64,000 nt of DNA. It comes from Macrotrachela quadricornifera (lineage: Eukaryota > Rotifera > Eurotatoria > Philodinida > Philodinidae). Below, one piece after another: positions 25,067-37,800 of this stretch. The notes under the pieces were generated by a model. That model ran no database searches and was not told the origin of the DNA. It saw nothing but the letters and a program-made list of their open reading frames with translations. The DNA is taken from positions 185,080 through 249,079 of the forward strand of contig JAJEKB010019876.1 in NCBI GenBank assembly GCA_022393335.1, in the 5' to 3' direction. Every line of letters starts with the position of its first letter. The stretch's first letter is position 1. Both the position numbers and the translations under genes were made by a program.

Positions 25067-27889
25067 ATGTCTCCATTATCGAATCATCAACCTGGTGATA
25101 TTGTCAATGAAATTTATTCACAAAATATTAAGTCAATTATTCAATTATGTCTCGATTCTGGTGATGATCCAAATTTATTAATTGAAGAAATTAAATATGA
25201 ACTTCATGTAAATGAATAAAATTCTTTTTTTTTCATTTTTTTACTTACATAAAAAAAATTCATTTAGAAAATGGTTGCTGAAATGATGGCTGAAGATGAT
25301 GCTTTACTTGAACGTAAACGAGCTGAACTTGCACCAATTCGTATTCGTTATGAAACACTTTATCATGAATTATATCCTGATAAAATTTGTCCACAATATG
25401 CAAATTCTTTACCTGTACTTATTGCTCTACGTACATATAATGATGAATATAAAAAATTAAAAGAAGAACATGAAAAATTACTTGAATATGAACAAGATAT
25501 TCGTCGTGAAGAAAGACAATTATGTAATGAATTAAATGAATATTCATTACAAATAGATAATCAAAATTTTATGTCAAAACCATTAATTACACAAATGAGT
25601 CTTTTATCAGAACATATTAATCAATTACGTGGAGAAAAAGTCATTTTTAGGTTTTTCCTTTGATAAATTTTTGGTTTTTTTTTTACTTTCAGACAAAACG
25701 CATTTCTCATTTATCCGAAATTCTTCGAACATTACATGAATTTGAAAAAATTTATGGATGGAAACGACCATCAGTAGAAATAATGATTGGTCGATTATTA
25801 TCTTATGATGAAGACAGAATTAATCAATTTTCATTAACAAAAGAAACTTTAGAACTAACTGATAAAGAATTCCTTCAAGTAAAATAATTTGTTTTTAAAT
25901 AAAAAAAATTTCTTCTTTTTTCTTTTTAACAATAAAAATTAAAAGATTTTTGAACAAATACAAAAAGCTGAGACGTATTTTGAACAATCACATAAACAAT
26001 TAATTACACTTATACGAAAACATCAATCATTAATTCCAAATGAAAAAATAGTAGAAATAACAAAAACTAATCAATGTCGAATATCAAAATTACCTGATGT
26101 AAATTTTCTTTTTTTTTCTTTTTTTATTTATTATAAATTATAGAATTTATTTAGCTTATCGCTGAAGTTGATCGATATAAAGAACATGATTTAGAAAAAT
26201 TAACAAATGATATATTAAAAGCACGTGAAAATATTCATATTATTCTTAATAAACTTTCAATTAATGATATTACAGATGATTTAAAATATGCTATTTTATA
26301 TACAAGTATATTTAAAATTAATTTATCTTTTAAGAGAAAATAAAAGTTTTTTTTTAAGATGATTTTACAGAAGATAATTATTTTATGCATGAAGAACTTT
26401 TACAAGAACTTCAAACTCAATACGAAGTTAATAAATCAATCTATGAACAAATTGAAATATGGAATGACATTTTTCTTGAATTTCAACAATTTGAAGTAAA
26501 TACAGTCACACTCAAATTCGATCATACACTTAACAAATGAGATGGATTGAATGAGTGCCTTTTATATATCATTTTAAAATCTCTTAATACGTTGTATTAA
26601 AAGACAAAATATACAGCATAAAAAGCTTATTTTATGTTTATACTTTTTCATTTTAAAAATGGACAAAATTCTATGCATAGAAAACGTGCAATTCTAAGAG
26701 AAGCTGACCCATGTAAATTGTATCGTTTAGTATATTTTGTCCTTTATTAGAATATATTCAGAGGCGCTAGGACAGAATGTCGCAAGACAAATCGTTGCGG
26801 ACAAATCGTCGCATGGACAAGTCGTTGCAAGACAATTCGTTGCAGGATAAAACGTCGCGGACAAATCGTCGCAGACATTTCGTCGTGGACAAAACGTCGC
26901 ATGGACAAATCGTCGCACGGACAAATCGTCGCATGGACAAATCGTTGCACGGACAAATCGGTGCACGGACAAATCGTTGCATGGACAAAACTTAATTAGT
27001 AGCACCGTCGGCTTCAGTTCTTTCAAGTTACTTTATAGCAGGAAACAAATGTGTTTTTGTTCATTTATGCTTTATTTCAGAAAAACATTTTCTGAGAAAT
27101 AACAATGTAGCGTTATGAAATATTGTATTTTATTATTGCAGCGATTTGTCTATGCGACGATTTGTCCGCACGATGATTTTTTTGCAACGATTTGTCCGCG
27201 ACGATTTGTCCGCAACGATATGTCCGCGACGATTTGTCTTGCAACATTCTGTCCGGTCACCATATTCAGACATTGAGAAGTGATCTACAAAAAGATGTAC
27301 AGTTCTAGAAATTCTATAGATTCATTCTTGTTCGTCAACTGTGTGATCAATGTTGACTGATACTACTTCTGTATCTTTATTTTTCATTATTGTTTCTTTT
27401 TAAATTTTTATTAGAAAAATGCGAGTGATCCTCAACGTTTTCATCGTCGTGGTTATAGTGCATTAACAGAAGAAAAAACTCGTAAAAAATTAGAAGTAAC
27501 ATTACGTGAATGTGAATTACGTCTTGAAAATCTTGCTGATGATTTTATTAAAAAAAATAATGGACAAGTATTTCTTATTAATGGAAAAGAAATTAATGAT
27601 TATATTCAACAACGTAAAGATGAATATACAAAAGCTAAAGAACGTGAACGAGAAATAGCAAAGGTAAGATAAAAAAGACAATTAAAAAAAAAAATTTTAT
27701 TTAAGAGAAAATAACGATTAGACACCAACTTCAAAGAAAAAGGCACGTACCGATACAATAGTACGTGTTCGTCCAGCTCCATTACAATCAGTACCTGGTG
27801 GCGATGAAACTAATACCAATAATGAAGATAATCAATGTACTACCACACTTTGTGTACCTAATTCAAAAAAGAAAAAATGTCTTTTCTAA
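25067..27889 (+). CDS. PRC1: Protein regulator of cytokinesis 1 (MAP65/Ase1 family)
   Basis: Cross-links antiparallel microtubules at the spindle midzone in anaphase. The start at 25067 (MSPLSNHQPGDIVNEIYSQ) is followed by a long coiled-coil region in several exons (e.g. LLEYEQDIRREERQLCNEL; LREIL-type heptads). The conserved spectrin-like microtubule-binding core follows, with FEKIYGWKRPSVEIM, YNVNKSIYEQIEIW-like helices and DPQRFHRRGYSALTEEKTRK. The end is a basic tail with TSKKKARTDTIVRVRPAP and SKKKKCLF, TAA at 27887-27889. It has eight or so introns. All are short except one of about 920 bp (about 26497-27414) that hosts a transposon at 26763-27261; the flanking exons still join in frame at FQQFE/KNASDP. 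An AATAAA lies about 75 bp after the stop. Confidence 0.9.
26763..27261. mobile_element. Non-autonomous DNA transposon with subterminal 15-bp repeats, in PRC1 intron
   Basis: The ends form inverted repeats: left GGCGCTAGGACAGAATG, right (reverse complement) GGTGACCGGACAGAATG, continuing through GCAAGACAAATCGT for about 36 bp. A perfect 9-bp direct repeat, ATATTCAGA, flanks the element (26754-26762 and 27262-27270), as expected of a target duplication. Inside the left end are about 13 tandem units of 14-16 bp on the pattern GGACAAATCGTCGCA. The right end has about seven units in inverse orientation. The middle is unique AT-rich sequence without coding capacity. A 9-bp duplication suggests the Mutator-like superfamily; 8 bp with a chance match would suggest hAT or P. 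Confidence 0.88.
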
Positions 27890-29685
27890 TAGTCAATTTT
27901 TTTTCTCTATATTATATTTATTTACAAAATTCAAATTTTTTCTTATAACGTTATTTGATATAAATAAAATTCATTGTAACTTTTAATAGAAACTAAAATA
28001 GAAAAAAGTTTTATTAAATATAGTAAAACTTTCGTAGTGAACACTATTCTGAGATCTAAAGAAAATTGTGTAAATCAGTGATCAGTAATCCACCGACTAC
28101 TAAATCCACCGGCATCGATTATTCCACTCCTGTTTCCACCTGGTGAAATGCTAATGTAAATCTAAGAAAAACTAAAAATTGTGGATAAACTTTTACTATT
28201 AACTAAATAACTCAGATTATTTGATGGAATCACAACGGAGACATGCGATTTCTTCTTTCATTAGTAGACTTTTTGGCTACGTTATGTAAATATATCTTTC
28301 CACACATATCTCAACCATGAAAATTTGTCTACCAATGCCTATAATTTACAATCCAATCAGCGACGAACTTAGAACTCTCAAAAATCAGAAAAATAAATTT
28401 AGAAATCCCTATAAACAAGACTTTATCAAAATCCTTGTACGATGATTTCTATCATATCCGAATGCTGAATTCCATCGGTTGCACGTTAGATCTGATCGTT
28501 GAGTTCCTTAGTGGATCTGTCCTCAGCTCCCTATTAAATTGTGTCAGTCCGGTCAGATCTCATAGTATCCGATAGATTTCATTCATCTGAAATCGAAGAT
28601 TATTTAGCATTAACAACCAGGAAAATATGTCTCATGTGAGAACATATTTCATTAGTTCCCATTCAAATACGAAAAGAAAACGCTATAGTTAATAAAAACG
28701 AATACTTAAGTATGGAGCAAAATGTATTGTTTTTTTGTTATAATAATTTTATATATGAGTGAATTCAAGTATATTAAATTTTCATAGACTATGTTCGTTT
28801 ATTGAAAGAATATATAACAAAATAAATACATATAATAAAGAAGAATACCGATAAAGGTTTTCTGATGAAAAAAAACGACGTATCTATATGGAATCTTTTT
28901 AATTTATCATAAGTGAAATAAGTTGTACCATTGTTAAAATTATTTGTTACTATTGCAAATGACTCATAGTTGATGGAGAGATTCGTCAAACAAGATAGAT
29001 GAATGTTTTCATCAAAGAGAAATTATTTACTATAACCAACATGTGTTCTATAACCATATTGAGATGAATAAGATAAGAAAATGTAATCAATGTCTACGGA
29101 TGTTGCTTGCCTTTTTCTGGATAGAACACTACGTAAAGCCTTCGGATACATTAGAAGACTTGCTCTGAAAATTGATATTTTTAGTGACTTCTACAACATG
29201 TTGTTTTCTTTTCGAATTTATGTATATGTTAATATTTTAGTTTTTTTTATCATAGACAATAGTTTGCTTCCATCGTCTTAGAAGTGTCTCAATGCTAAGC
29301 TGGACAAGCTATGAAGAAAAGCTAATAAGAAAGAACAGCTACTAAATAAAAATGTTGTCTCTATTACAAAACATGTCTTGAAGCCATTTTAATGCTCTTT
29401 TACAGCGTGCTGTGAAGAAATCTGTTAGATTTTCTCCGTGTAATTATTTATTTCAATAGTTACAGGACCTAATTAAAGCGATGTACATTCAAGACTGTTG
29501 TACATAAAGAAGTTTTTCTAAAATAAGGACATCTTCGGTAAAAACCTGGTGTGCATTATTTAATATCTCACTTCCTTTATATACTTTCTTCTAGATATTA
29601 CAGCACGGTTTTATCATGGAAGATCTCATTCGTAATTGAAGAAATATATGTCTGAGAGCATGCACTGAAACGTGTTTTATGAAAT
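27890..29685. other. Intergenic region
   Basis: No gene recognised. The part at about 28060-28600 is more G+C-balanced than its surroundings and may be an old, unclassified insertion, but I could not find its ends. Confidence 0.4.
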
Positions 29686-29910
29686 ACAAGTTTTTTTCCT
29701 ATGCATATTGTTCTTCGAATTGAATAGATGAAACAGATCATAGGAAATGATCAACTTTGAGAAATGAATCCAGCATTGATGAAGAGCAATTAAATGATAA
29801 CTCCATGCTCTGACTGAAGGCATGTGTTAAAAAAGATTATATAGAACTGACTGAATCAGAATGATTTGATGTGCGACTGATAAATATAAGTCATTGTTAT
29901 ATAGATATTT
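29686..29910 (+). repeat. Dispersed repeat, copy 1 of a 220-bp direct repeat
   Basis: Matches 31419-31640 almost base for base with scattered substitutions and very few indels, in the same orientation. Shared landmarks include TTGTTCTTCGAATTGA, GATCATAGGAAATGATCAAC and GACTGAATCAGAATGATTTG. No open frame or terminal inverted repeat is evident. Confidence 0.85.
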
Positions 29911-30048
29911 TACGTATTTTGTATATGTTTAAGTATTCATCGAATTCTGACGCAACTATTGCATTAGTCCTTATCAAGACAAATGTAACATTATGGTACC
30001 ATTTCCATTTTCATAATAAAATATAAAAAGTTTTTCAAAAAAAAGTTA

Positions 30049-30122
30049 CGCTCCTGGGTGGGCTCGAACCACCAGCCTTCCGGTTAACAGCCGAACGCGC
30101 TAACCAATTGCGCCACAAGAGC
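30049..30122 (-). tRNA. tRNA-Asn (GUU)
   Basis: On the minus strand a full cloverleaf folds. The acceptor stem is GCTCTTG with CAGGAGC (one G-U). The D arm contains GCGC/GCGC, the anticodon stem is TTCGG/CCGGA with loop CTGTTAA, and the T arm is GGTGG/CCACC with loop TTCGAGC. The anticodon GTT is complementary to 30086-30088. The A box TGGCGCAATTGG and B box GGTTCGAGCCC fit Pol III promoters. A T-run follows the 3' end within a few bases (A-run at 30036-30044 on the plus strand) and serves as terminator. There is no intron and no encoded CCA. Confidence 0.96.
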
Positions 30123-31418
30123 TGTCATGGTCACCTCTTTTTCAAAAACAATAAAATTACTCAATGTGAGTAAGCACTACCACATCAGCTATGCATAAAT
30201 CACTCATAGAATCTCAAATTAAAACATTGATCAACTCGACAGTTCTGTAGCAATAGTATTGAATTACACATTATCGATAAACTATGTAAAGAATGCGGCC
30301 ACCATCAAGGGACCTAGTTGTACATCCTACAGACGATTTCTTTATTTCATACTCAATGAAGCATTACACACGATGGTAGTCGATATTAGTACTAATATAG
30401 CATATTTCATTCCAGACATATAAGAACATATAACTATCCTTTATATCGAAGAAGACAATCGTCTTGATTTGCTTACTATATTTTGGAGTCGTAGTTTATC
30501 TCAGAGAGATGTTGGTCCATTCATGTAAGGGAAAATTTGATTATTATTATTGAATAGTTTCTTATCTGTGATGAGAATAATCAATATAATCTTAGTTTGA
30601 TTGATGGTCACTTTGAAATACATGTCAGTTCGTGAGTTAATACGGGATTTCAGTACTAATAACATTATCATCCGTCTTGCCAAAAAAACATTTCGGTACC
30701 TCGACATAGTGTCATTAAAAAATGTTTACTTCAGAAGTTATCTTGCGCGAAATTTATCCCCGTATTGCTAGGGAAGTACAGGGGTAATCAGTAGTAAAAT
30801 TTTCAATGCTAGAATATGTATAAAAATTCCACCTTTATATTATTGTGAAGGAATGACGCTATAATTTCGATAGTGTCAACCTTTGGAGTCGAATTACACT
30901 ATCCAGCAATCAATTCAACTGATCGAGCCAACCTTCACTTTTTGAACTACTCAATTAAACACTTTTTGAAGAATTCGACTGTTTAACTCCTCGATTCGTA
31001 TCAATTTAATGTAGGGATGCTCCCTAGCATTTTGCAATAACACCAGATGGACCGTACCTGCAGTCTTTCGTGACATTCTCTCGCAGGGTTGCGTCACTCG
31101 TCCTTCGTGGCACGCTCACGCATTTGAAGTTCGTTTTAACGCTGCATTTTTCATCTGCATCTGAATTTTATAAAGACAATTGCTGAGCAACTACAGAGCT
31201 GAAAAATTTATTGCTATCACACGCATAGTTTCACACAATTAACTAAAGTCTTATATAGATTTTCGCATCGAAAACTTTACTCCCGCTACTGTTTTCTGCT
31301 TTGAATTTTTTTCTTTTTCGATGATATTCGCATTGAAATCTTTGATTTACTGCAGTTCACTGATCTCGTCCACCTGCTTACTTAAAGTCAGCAGTATCAA
31401 TTATTATCAGTGAGAAAA
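30123..31418. other. Intergenic region
   Basis: No gene recognised. A weak inverted pair around TGCTAGGGA (about 30763 and 31030) may mark an old insertion, but no target duplication is visible. Confidence 0.35.
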
Positions 31419-31640
31419 ACAAGTTTTTTTTCTATGCATATTGTTCTTCGAATTGACTAGATGAAACAGATCATAGGAAATGATCAACTTTGAGAAATGA
31501 ATCCAGCATTGATGAAGAGCAATTAAATGATATCTTCATGCTCTGATTAGAAGCATGTGTTAAAAAGGATTATATAGAACTGACTGAATCAGAATGATTT
31601 GAGGTGAGACTGATAAACATACATCATTGCTATACATATT
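31419..31640 (+). repeat. Dispersed repeat, copy 2 of a 220-bp direct repeat
   Basis: Second copy of the repeat at 29686-29910, about 1.73 kb downstream. Its similarity stops at about 31640, exactly where a SINE-like element begins (ATACTAGGGGAAATACCC), which suggests that the element inserted at this edge. Confidence 0.85.
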
Positions 31641-31641
31641 A

Positions 31642-32156
31642 TACTAGGGGAAATACCCGGCGTTGCTCGGGAAATCTCCATACATAAACCTACCATGTCA
31701 TAAAACGACAGAAGATGTATAGTGAGCGTGCTTGAGTCCTTTTCGTGAATTATTACTGCATATCCCGCCGTGCATACACTTATATTCTTTCTTAAACTGG
31801 ATAATTCGGCAAATAGTGTGGAAGTGTCAGTGTCTTTCTCTTAACTCATACCTGTTGCTATACTTTATATACTTTATACCAAGACCCACTGCAAAAAAAC
31901 GTGACACTAAGAGACAGATATTCTATCAATGGCAGCAAATGCTCTAAAGTTTTTGAAAGAATGGTAAAAATTGCAATATATCATAAACTGTATGAAATTT
32001 CACCTCAACCCTCTCGCCAATCATCTTGAACCCCTCTCGATCTTTCTCACGGTTCAAGAGTATGTCATGAAAGGTTTGGCACCGCTAGCTCGTACAGTGT
32101 CAAAATGCATAAAGAACGGACAGACAAACACAACTTCTTCTTTATATATATAGATT
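31642..32156 (+). mobile_element. SINE-like / truncated non-LTR element, copy 1
   Basis: Begins with GGGGAAATACCCGGCGTTGC and ends with the tail ACAACTTCTTCTTTATATATATAGAT. The body shares TGAAATTTCACC and ACAGACAAAC blocks with three other copies in the window (32400-32575, 40850-41242, 41470-41800), all in the same orientation. A conserved 3' end with a short A/T microsatellite tail is typical of SINEs and of truncated non-LTR retrotransposons. No reverse transcriptase remains. The left end is approximate. Confidence 0.65.
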
Positions 32157-32399
32157 ATGAGTTATGAGTAATCGAATTTTTGTCTCACTTATTGCCTTCT
32201 TCATTCGATGGTTATTTTCCTTTATATAGTTGTTCTTCATTTTAGACATTCTATCCATTTTCTTGGAGTATCCTAAAGTGTCCTGTGTGCAACGACAAAA
32301 AGCACAACTTTTTATACACTTTCGTTCTTGAATTATTGAGGAACAATTATACGTACAAATTCTCTGGAACATGCATTTACTATAGTAAATCCAACAATA

Positions 32400-32575
32400 G
32401 GCGGGAAAAACCTCCACTCAGGCAAAACTTTTGAGTCGAAAACCATCCTATGATCTTCCTCTGGATCTAGGGAAGTATTGTGGAAAATGTGGTGTCGCTA
32501 GCTTTTACCGGGATTGAGTTATAAGCGAACAGACAAACAAACAAACAGACAAACTTTCTTCTTTATATATATAGA
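32400..32575 (+). mobile_element. SINE-like element, copy 2 (3' part)
   Basis: Carries the blocks GATCTAGGGAAGTATTGTGG, GGGATTGAGTTATAAGCGAA and the AACAGACAAAC run, and the tail TTCTTCTTTATATATATAGAT. These match 41690-41800 closely. Only the 3' part is recognisable. Confidence 0.7.
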
Positions 32576-32905
32576 TGCCTACTATGTCTAAGAACATATT
32601 TCTTTCCACATAAAGATGCCAAGATGCTATTCGAAACAGGTATAAAAGATTCTAAAATCATTCTCAACGTGTATTCAATTGTTCTTTTTCTACAAAATAT
32701 TTCTTTGTAGACAACAGTATTCATTTCATTAGCGAGACACTGATAACTTCACTGATAATATATTTCATTTTGAAGTTGTTTTGTTTATGCGAACTAATCC
32801 TTAATAGAAGCAACTAATTTAATTGATTTTAACAGAAAAAGTATTTAATCTTCTCATTTCCTTTAAGTGATTTATACTTTTGGATAAAATTCTATCTCCT
32901 CTTTG

Positions 32906-33061
32906 TTTTTATGCTATCATACTTTGCATCAAATTCATGATGAAATAACGATAAGACATAAGAGTTTTATTTTAATATGATGTCTACCATATTGAAATAA
33001 ACTTCTTATGCCTTATCTTTATTTGGTCATGAATTTAATACAAAGTATGATATTATAAAAA
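32906..33061. repeat. Near-loopless 156-bp hairpin (inverted repeat)
   Basis: Arms 32906-32979 and 32988-33061 are reverse complements at roughly 85 percent identity with an 8-bp loop. Shared arm blocks include ATCATACTTTG, AAATTCATGA and GATAAG. It may be a small fold-back MITE or a hairpin RNA precursor. No target duplication was found. Confidence 0.85.
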
Positions 33062-34896
33062 GAAATACGGATCAAGACTTTTATCTGACGCTGTAATTAG
33101 TTACATACGACATAAACGATGTATTGGAGAAAAAAAGGATTGAAATTAGAATTTTTCGTTGAGATCACCAAAAACGTTGACCTCTTTTAAGGACATAATA
33201 GAAGGTCCTCTTGTAACTTTTACACGATAAGACGGAATAGAAGAACCCAGATCTTCTAATGTATCGAGGGCTTTACAATCGACATGCATCGAACTTTATC
33301 AACCATACTACTCTAAAAAGAGTTGTTAAGACGAAAAATTGTCAAACGATAATAATACACATGGAAAAATAGAAGATGCAAAGTATAGCGCAACTAATAA
33401 TAATGTTAGCACACTGAATCCTATTAATTAATAAGTTTAGATGAATCGCATGAAATTAATAATTTTTGTTTTCATTTTAAACATTAAAAAATCATTGTAA
33501 TCTATTTGAACTAAACAGAATAAAATGTACTCATTATCCGCTAAAAAACTAACTCATTAGTTCATAGTTTATAAGAATTATTAAAAAATAAATCTATTAT
33601 TTTTGTTTTTATGCATAAAAATAAGTTCTTAAAATGTTCTGCAAATATTTTGCAACCATTAGAATCGTACATACAATGTACTCAACAGATAGAATGTTGA
33701 CATCAAGAGTATTAACAGATAGGTATGTATATGATAGAAATTTTTTTTAATTTATTCTTTAGATGAAAGATAATAATTTGATTATTTTTCTTCTAATTGA
33801 ACTCGCGTTAATCGAGATCGAATACGATTCGTCTTGATAGGATATAATCCTTGTTCATAATATCATTGGAACAAGATTAAAATATGAAACGACTATATTC
33901 AATTGAATTCAAGTTAAGGTTCTGTCTCAATAGACTAGTTGATACAGCATTGGATTCAATATCGATTGTGATATTGCCTATGTTCGAATACCAGCAAAAG
34001 TTCATATTCTTTTTTGTGTTAATTCTTTTCAAGTAAAAGAAAAATAACCGTAATACTTTCATTTATTCAAAGAAGAGATCCTTGATAATTAATCGTTCTT
34101 TTTCATTTTCTCAAGATCACATACTAAAATATCAGTATGCTTTCATTAACGTACATGATAAAGCAAATCTTCTCCAATAGAACTTTAACCATTTGTTTTT
34201 GGAGAATATTATTGTATATATAACAAAAAAAGACAAATTTGAAACTAAATAAATATGTATATTAACATAGAAAGTTATTCTAGATGGACGTCATACGAAT
34301 TATAAATCTATTTGCTTTCAATTGATTTATGAGACATTTTTTTTGATAAACCACTTGTTACTATTAACATCGATCATATTCATGGTAAAATATGTCAAAA
34401 ACAAATATTCGTAATCATGATTTTTATTTTTTTCAAAAACACAGTCTACAGAATCATTCTTGTCAATATGTATTTAACAAAAAAGGATATAGTATCAGTA
34501 TTCTCAGTTTCTCTTATTTTAATTTTTGTTCTGATATTAATCTTTATTCGTAACAGTATCGTCTTTTACATTTTTTTATCCAGTAACAAAAGAAAAACAA
34601 AGATTAACAAACTTATGCCTCGCATATTTGGTCATCAAATTTTTTTTTCATCAATATATTTTGTAATCCATTTTAGAATGATATAGACGATACCATACTC
34701 GTTTATAAGATAATAGTCAATTCAGTTAAAAAATATTTTTCATGTATGCAATAAATTATAATTTATGGAGTTTATTCCAGACTTTATTTTTAGTAAGACA
34801 TAATCTCATTGTTATTCGAAAAAAAAAGATTCTTTATTCAGGTTGCAATAAACGCCAATGAACAAATACTACAACATGAAAATGGTTTAAATACTT
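33062..34896. other. Intergenic region upstream of the receptor phosphatase
   Basis: No convincing coding sequence. An additional 5' exon of the phosphatase gene could lie in the last few hundred bases, because its start is uncertain. Confidence 0.35.
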
Positions 34897-37800
34897 TTGA
34901 TATTTCACGTCAGTGTTTTAAATTTTCTTATATATCTTTCAAAGGATCTCAAATTCTTTTTAGAAATTAATGGGAGAGCATTTGATATGGCTGCATACAA
35001 TGTGACAACTAGAAATCGCATAATAGGTAATAAACTTCTTAATACTTGTAGATACACTAACTTTTTATTTAAAAAATCGATCTAATTTTTGTGCTTTAAT
35101 TAGTCGAGACATGCGGTGTACATATGCCAGGTAGCATGAATGTTACTGATCGTACATCAAGCAGTTTCACAGCTCTTATTACTTATAACTGTTCTTGGAT
35201 AGATCGATATCAATTATCTGTGTTTTACAATCAAACAAGTGCAGCCTACTGTTATATTAATGGAGATTCTTCCAGTAATAGAATAGTTAGTGTAACATGT
35301 TATAATATTCAGAATAATGCTGGCCGAAACTGGATATTTATTTTGGGTTCACAATATGCTAGTAGTCAACTTATTCTCAATCAAACATTCACTATCACTT
35401 TGATGCCATTATCTCTTCATACTTCTACATATATATCGATGATAATTCATCATGATCTAAAATCAGCATCAGTTTTTGTATCCCGTTGTATGGACATAGC
35501 TGATCCACAGTATCTTGTCTTTCGATGTAATAGTTACGATATATCAAATAATACTCTTTCAAGTGATTGTACATATATATGTTTCAATCTTGAACCAGGT
35601 TCAATTTATGAAGCATCGCTTGTTAGATTGGCTATACCAATAGCAGATAAAATAGAAGGAGAGTATAACAACATTTTTGAAATAGAAATGCTAACGCAAA
35701 ATTATAGGATAGGTATGAATAATAATAATCTTTCCCTTATCAATAATCAATAATCAATTTAGATCCTGAAAAAGTAACAAATTTAATCTTTACAGAAGAC
35801 TCAATAGATAAAAAAAAAGTATTAGTTTATTTCAATCGTCCACATGGAAACTACGATCAAGTTCATTTAACTTGTAATGGAATAGATTATTCTTGTTTAT
35901 ATGAAAACACATATTTAAGCAATAGTATTGGAAATTGTTCCTATTGTAATTTTATTTCCATATATCCAATTACACGAGGAGTTAGATACAGTTGTCATGC
36001 AAGAACTATTAAGGAGAACTTTGCTGACGTAACTTCTGATGAATTGATCTTTAATACATGTGAGTAATTCATAATTGCTGTGTAGTATTTAATTATATTT
36101 GATTTAGCTCTTGCACCCATATTATATAATGGATCGAATTCATTTAATACAAGTTATATTGCTATGAATGTATTTCCACAGAGTGATTTTTACTTCATTG
36201 AATTAAATTGTCTAGTCGATGATACTAGAATCTATCCTTGTTCAAATCGAACTATAATGCACTATCATTGTTCCACATCATTCTATTTCAATGTTATTCT
36301 TGGATGTAATTATAGATGCTATTTTGTAACGAAGAAATATAACTATAATAATATATCTTCGAATGCATATCAGTTGACAGTTTGTAGGTACTTGTTTATG
36401 TTGAAAAATAATTTTGTTTTAAGGTAATTAATCTAGTTCCTCCAAAGCCAAAGATTTCTACATATAGTGCAGGATCACGATGGGTATCACTTAGTTGGAC
36501 AATGGATGAATATGGGTATGTTCAATCTTTTGATTTATTTGTAAATGCACAGTACGTGAAAAATATTGATAAATCAATCTTTTCATACAATTACACTAAT
36601 CTTTTGCCATATCGATCGTGAGTATATTCTAATTCTCAATATATCTTCTGAATCCAAACATTTTGTCTTAGTTATGAGTTATATGTTCAAGTTAATTCAA
36701 ACCATCAAGTTTTATCTGATCGAATTTATATAAGTACACTAGAAGAGGGTAAATATATTCTTCAATATACTTATTTTATCCTTCTATTTGTCTTTCTAGC
36801 ACCAGAAAGACCAAGTAATTTTGACGCTCAAAGTAAAATTAATCCAAAAGACTATGATGTATTATCAACAACAGAACAGATTGTCATTGAGATTGATCTA
36901 TCACTCTTTTCCAACGATTATGGTCTTATACGAAATTATTTAATTTATGTACGTCAAGGTGAAAAATAATTTCTCTTTTTTTTCAATGTGCATTTATTAA
37001 AGAATATTTATTGTGCAGATCAATATAAATATACACTCACGCCGGATTTATATGGTAGCTATAACGATGCTTGGAGCAATCCTTCTATCGATTATTTAGC
37101 TATTGATCTTCCAATATATTCTTCAATAATAAATTGTATGTATTAACCGAATGATATAATTAATCGTTATGTTTTTGCTATTATAGTTACGAAGACTAAT
37201 GAAATAATTAATGTCATAATTGGTAACGAAACACGATGTATTTTTGATTCTATATTTTATATTCCATGTAATGGTAGACTGAAACCTAATACAAACTATA
37301 AGTAGGACGAATAGTTACTTTATTTGTTTGAGTATCATTGTTATTAGAATACTTGTCGGTGGTTGTACAAATATTGGTTGTACTTATGTACTTTCAAAAT
37401 CATTTCGAACGAAGAGTAAGTGAGAATTATTTTTGATTTATAATGAAATTTTTGTAAGGTTTACAAGCTACATCAATAACATCAACATCAAAAGCATGGG
37501 TTGCTGTATTTCCTGTATTGGTTCTTGTGGTTATTGTTGGTTTGATAATATGGAAAAGGAACGAATTAAAACAATATTGGTCTAAAAAACGAAACAAGTA
37601 AATAAAAAATGTGTTTAATTTCATTAACAAATTTTTTTTTAGAGAAAATAAAAATTTAATTCATGACGATCCTAATACGTAAGTAGTTAGATTTTATTCC
37701 AAGAGATTATTTTTTTTTCAATAGCGTAACATCAATATCATCATTACATGTATATAAAGTCCAGGAATTAAGGTGAGCTGAGACCTTGTAAGCAGTATAA

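Noticed and set aside
26727..27026. Cys-rich open frames of 69-99 codons on both strands
   Set aside because: They translate the 15-bp subterminal repeats of the transposon in three frames (repeated CDDLS, CPCDDL and DKSL strings) and have no gene-like features.
30763..31040. Inverted TGCTAGGGA pair suggesting a transposon
   Set aside because: The match is only about 10 bp, flanks differ and no target duplication is seen.
34417..34686. 89-codon hydrophobic frame upstream of the receptor phosphatase
   Set aside because: Composition is what AT-rich DNA yields (Ile, Phe, Leu); no link to the phosphatase frame was found.
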